Origin: Symbiodinium kawagutii
Taxonomy: Eukaryota > Sar > Dinophyceae > Suessiales > Symbiodiniaceae
Reading direction: 5' to 3'
Assembly (NCBI GenBank): GCA_009767595.1
Contig: VSDK01020365.1
Span: 429,175 to 493,174 of the forward strand
DNA: 64,000 nucleotides
Shown here: positions 62,232-64,000 of the stretch, piece after piece
Layout of the letters: every line of letters starts with the position of its first letter
Numbering within the stretch: position 1 is the first letter of the stretch
Position numbers and translations under genes: made by a program
The notes under the pieces: model-generated
Seen by the model: only the letters and a program-made list of their open reading frames with translations
The model's database searches: none
What the model was told of the DNA's origin: nothing

Positions 62232-62326
62232 TGTGTTTCAAAATAGGGGTGCCCCAAAGATAGGGTTGCACTATGAATGATTCATACATCATGATTTGGA
62301 GCTACCCCTATTTTGAGAAAACCCCC
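62232..62326. repeat. Family A element
   Basis: gtgtgtttcaaaataggggt...attttgagaaaaccccc, flanked by ACGTG-like and ATGTG. Confidence 0.78.
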
Positions 62327-62598
62327 ATGTGTCGCCCTTGAACATGTTTTAAACATTGTAATAATTGTAATACTTCACTGAAACAACATCTTTGAGCTCG
62401 AAACAGTGGAGTCCCAAAACCGAGTTGCCCAATATCAATCAACCCACCAGATTCGACAAGCGAACACTGGTGCATGGTATCAACCCACTGTTGCACTATG
62501 TTGTATTTTTTCACCGCCCAACTGGCTTTGGGTCCAGCCCAAATGTATACCAGCGGACATCCAAAAAATGAAGAGAATGTATAAGAACGTATTATCAA
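62308..62598 (-). CDS. Candidate coding ORF of 96 residues
   Basis: Contains WAGPKASWAVKKYNIVQQWV and CSLVESGGLIDIGQLGFGTP. Balanced composition. The plus strand has a 76-residue competitor. Unrecognised. Confidence 0.35.
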   Translation of the reverse strand: MIIRSYTFSSFFGCPLVYIWAGPKASWAVKKYNIVQQWVDTMHQCSLVESGGLIDIGQLGFGTPLFRAQRCCFSEVLQLLQCLKHVQGRHMGVFSK

Positions 62599-62699
62599 GA
62601 GCTTTATTAAGAGAAACTACTTCTACCACGTCTTAATTAGTCATCTTTCATTGGACAAGGGAGGTTGACGTAAGAATCTTAAAAATAAAACCCCCCCAT

Positions 62700-62850
62700 A
62701 CCCGAACCTTGCCCAGCTAATCTGCCGAGACACCGTCTTCACGGGTCGCAGGATGGACACAGAGAAGTGCGCAGTAGGCATGGAACGAAAGTGACCAAAA
62801 AGTTTCACCTCGATGAAACGGCGGCGAAAGTGCTGAAACCTATGGAATTG
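62700..62850 (-). CDS. Candidate coding exon, strand not fully settled
   Basis: After ggcaattccatag the minus frame reads FQHFRRRFIEVKLFGHFRSM and PTAHFSVSILRPVKTVSRQ. The plus strand also reads well (TKKFHLDETAAKVLKPMELP). Confidence 0.32.
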
Positions 62851-63038
62851 CCTCAACAACATTCTCTGCAGGGCGGGACAAGATCTATATGTAACTACTT
62901 CCACCGGTCAAGATTAATATTTTATACAACCCAATTATTCTTGCTTATCAAGGCTTGTTAAGATTCATTCACCGACCATTTATCATAAAGTTGCGCTTCT
63001 AACCCCACTGTTGTTGCTTTTTATAAAGGCTTATTAAC

Positions 63039-63145
63039 TTGGTGGCTTATAGATCCCTTGCTGCAAATATATTTTTAGTGGTTATATGGTATATCAATAT
63101 CCCAAAAACACTTAAAACCTAAGTTAGTGGGCATAAGCCATCCAG
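63039..63145. repeat. Family B element with TTAAC duplication
   Basis: Full-length copy. TTAAC at 63,034-63,038 and 63,146-63,150. Confidence 0.9.
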
Positions 63146-63173
63146 TTAACCAACCATTCATTAACCACTGTAC

Positions 63174-63347
63174 CGTTGAGCTGCCCTTCCTCTGAGTCCT
63201 TCCGACCCAGCTCCCAACGCTCAACGTCTGGAGCGCCTTCTCCTGGCGGTCTCGGAGACCGGTCTCGGAGACCAGTCTCGGAGACCGAGGAGTTGACGGC
63301 GACCAACGCGCGGCGAAGCCGGGGAACCCAAGCAAGGTAAGCATTGG
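63174..63347 (-). CDS. Candidate internal exon with an in-exon 13-bp tandem
   Basis: Acceptor aaccattaagcag, then NAYLAWVPRLRRALVAVNSS, VSETGLRDRSPRPPGEGAPD and VERWELGRKDSEEGQLN, then donor AACG|GTACAG. GC-biased and strongly protein-like. It joins the exon at 63,718-63,773 in phase across a 370-bp intron. Unrecognised gene. Confidence 0.53.
63249..63288. repeat. 13-bp tandem (tctcggagaccgg)x3
   Basis: Three copies, each containing the palindrome ggtctccgagacc, inside the exon above. Confidence 0.92.
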
Positions 63348-63576
63348 CTGCTTAATGGTTAACATTAATGGAGGATATTGACTGGGGAAAACCATGGTTT
63401 ATAGGGGATAATGAGCAACCATGATGGTTTTATGGCTTCTACTGGCTGATTCTTCGTTACTAGTTCAATATGATATATAGCTGGGCATTGATCAACTAGC
63501 TGGTGAAGCCTAGCTGGTTTAGCTGGTTAATAATAGGGTATAAAAGTAACAATAGTAGCGGATATACAGCTATATA

Positions 63577-63625
63577 TGGCGAGCTGGGTCAATATCAAAC
63601 CAAGCTTGGTTTTTGTTGACAACCC
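63577..63625. repeat. Family C element, left-end fragment
   Basis: 'atggcgagctgggtcaatat' then unrelated sequence with two 'aagcttggtttt' copies. Confidence 0.5.
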
Positions 63626-63717
63626 AACGGGTAAGCTTGGTTTTTCCAATTGGGCAAACTAATTAACAGGTAACCAATCGGATTTTGTTGACTTGAAATC
63701 GCGAAACTAGGACTGAC

Positions 63718-63773
63718 CTCTTTCGAGGAACCCATCTTTGGACATGACTTGCCGAACGTAAGCATGGAAAAAG
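63718..63773 (-). CDS. Candidate internal exon
   Basis: Acceptor attttttctcag, then FFHAYVRQVMSKDGFLER, then donor AGAG|GTCAGT. It ends in phase 1, as the next exon (63,347-63,174) requires. A second frame is open. Confidence 0.47.
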
Positions 63774-63954
63774 CTGAGAAAAAAATGAAAAATTGCATTG
63801 AAGATAGACTCTAGACTGTGACTAGTCCGACCATCTGGGTGTTGAGAACTGTCAAACCTCTGATCACTGTGTACCTCATTGTTAATGTAACTTCTCTATA
63901 TCGTCGGACATGTATAATATATGTAAAAATAAGTGTGAAATGTTGCACCTACAA

Positions 63955-63996
63955 TCACACACACACATATATATATATATGTGTGTGTGTGTGTTT
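63955..63996. repeat. (CA)n(TA)n(GT)n palindromic microsatellite
   Basis: cacacacacacatatatata followed by tatgtgtgtgtgtgtg, self-complementary overall. Confidence 0.93.
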
Positions 63997-64000
63997 GAAA

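Overview
The window reads as a gene-poor, repeat-rich nuclear segment of a large eukaryotic genome, most probably a dinoflagellate. The best evidence for that is a degenerate tyrosine recombinase on the minus strand (39,947-40,738). Its 'RDxLxxRSP...' and 'PTAGTSLLEAFRF' segments and 'SRSRWSD' box match, as I remember the family, the recombinases of DIRS/Crypton-like elements abundant in dinoflagellate genomes. Supporting signs are mixed base composition, small GC-biased exon-like islands with GT-AG borders, no prokaryotic gene organisation, many simple repeats and dense short palindromic elements. No rRNA, tRNA, CRISPR array or operon was seen. No host gene could be named with confidence.

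The clearest structure is a community of short, non-coding, terminal-inverted-repeat elements. I call them families A (GGTGGTTTCTC...GAGAAACCACC, about 30 copies or fragments), B (TTGGTGGCTTATA...TATAAGCCATCC, 3 copies), C (GGCTATGGGTCAA...TTGACCCATAGCC, about 22), D (about 5), E (about 11) and F (TACTTGGATGTGCA...TGCACATCCAAGTA, 3). Families A and C share a 5-bp target-site duplication with consensus ANNTG (ATATG, ATGTG, AGTTG, ACATG, ATTTG, AAATG). At 45.05 kb a tandem repeat preserves the empty site. At 57.25 kb an A element carrying a nested B element sits inside a coding-like exon.

Layout. 0-12 kb: scattered exon-like islands, a degenerate 15-bp array (2.9-3.3 kb) and a diverged segmental duplication (6.3-7.0 and 7.6-8.8 kb). 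12.9-14.8 kb: a compound minisatellite with an assembly gap. 14.9-18.3 kb: plus-strand exon candidates. 19-36 kb: mixed-strand candidates, including a minus-strand series at 27.8-29.0 kb. 36.5 kb: a GC-rich island broken by a gap. 38.5-40.7 kb: a candidate minus-strand gene and the recombinase relic. 41.6-44.2 kb: exon clusters on both strands. 46-49.4 kb: tandem arrays, G-rich DNA and a 234-bp gap. 49.8-55.9 kb: mostly minus-strand candidates, including a compact three-exon gene (53.8-54.4 kb). 56.7-58.6 kb: a 52-bp satellite, the nested insertion and a large inverted duplication. 58.6-64 kb: more minus-strand exons, the last two joining in phase.

The exon calls rest on an open frame, codon texture and plausible splice borders judged by eye. 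Several places read well in two frames or on both strands, and this is stated. No transcript evidence was available, so exon entries should be read as candidates and the repeat entries as much firmer.
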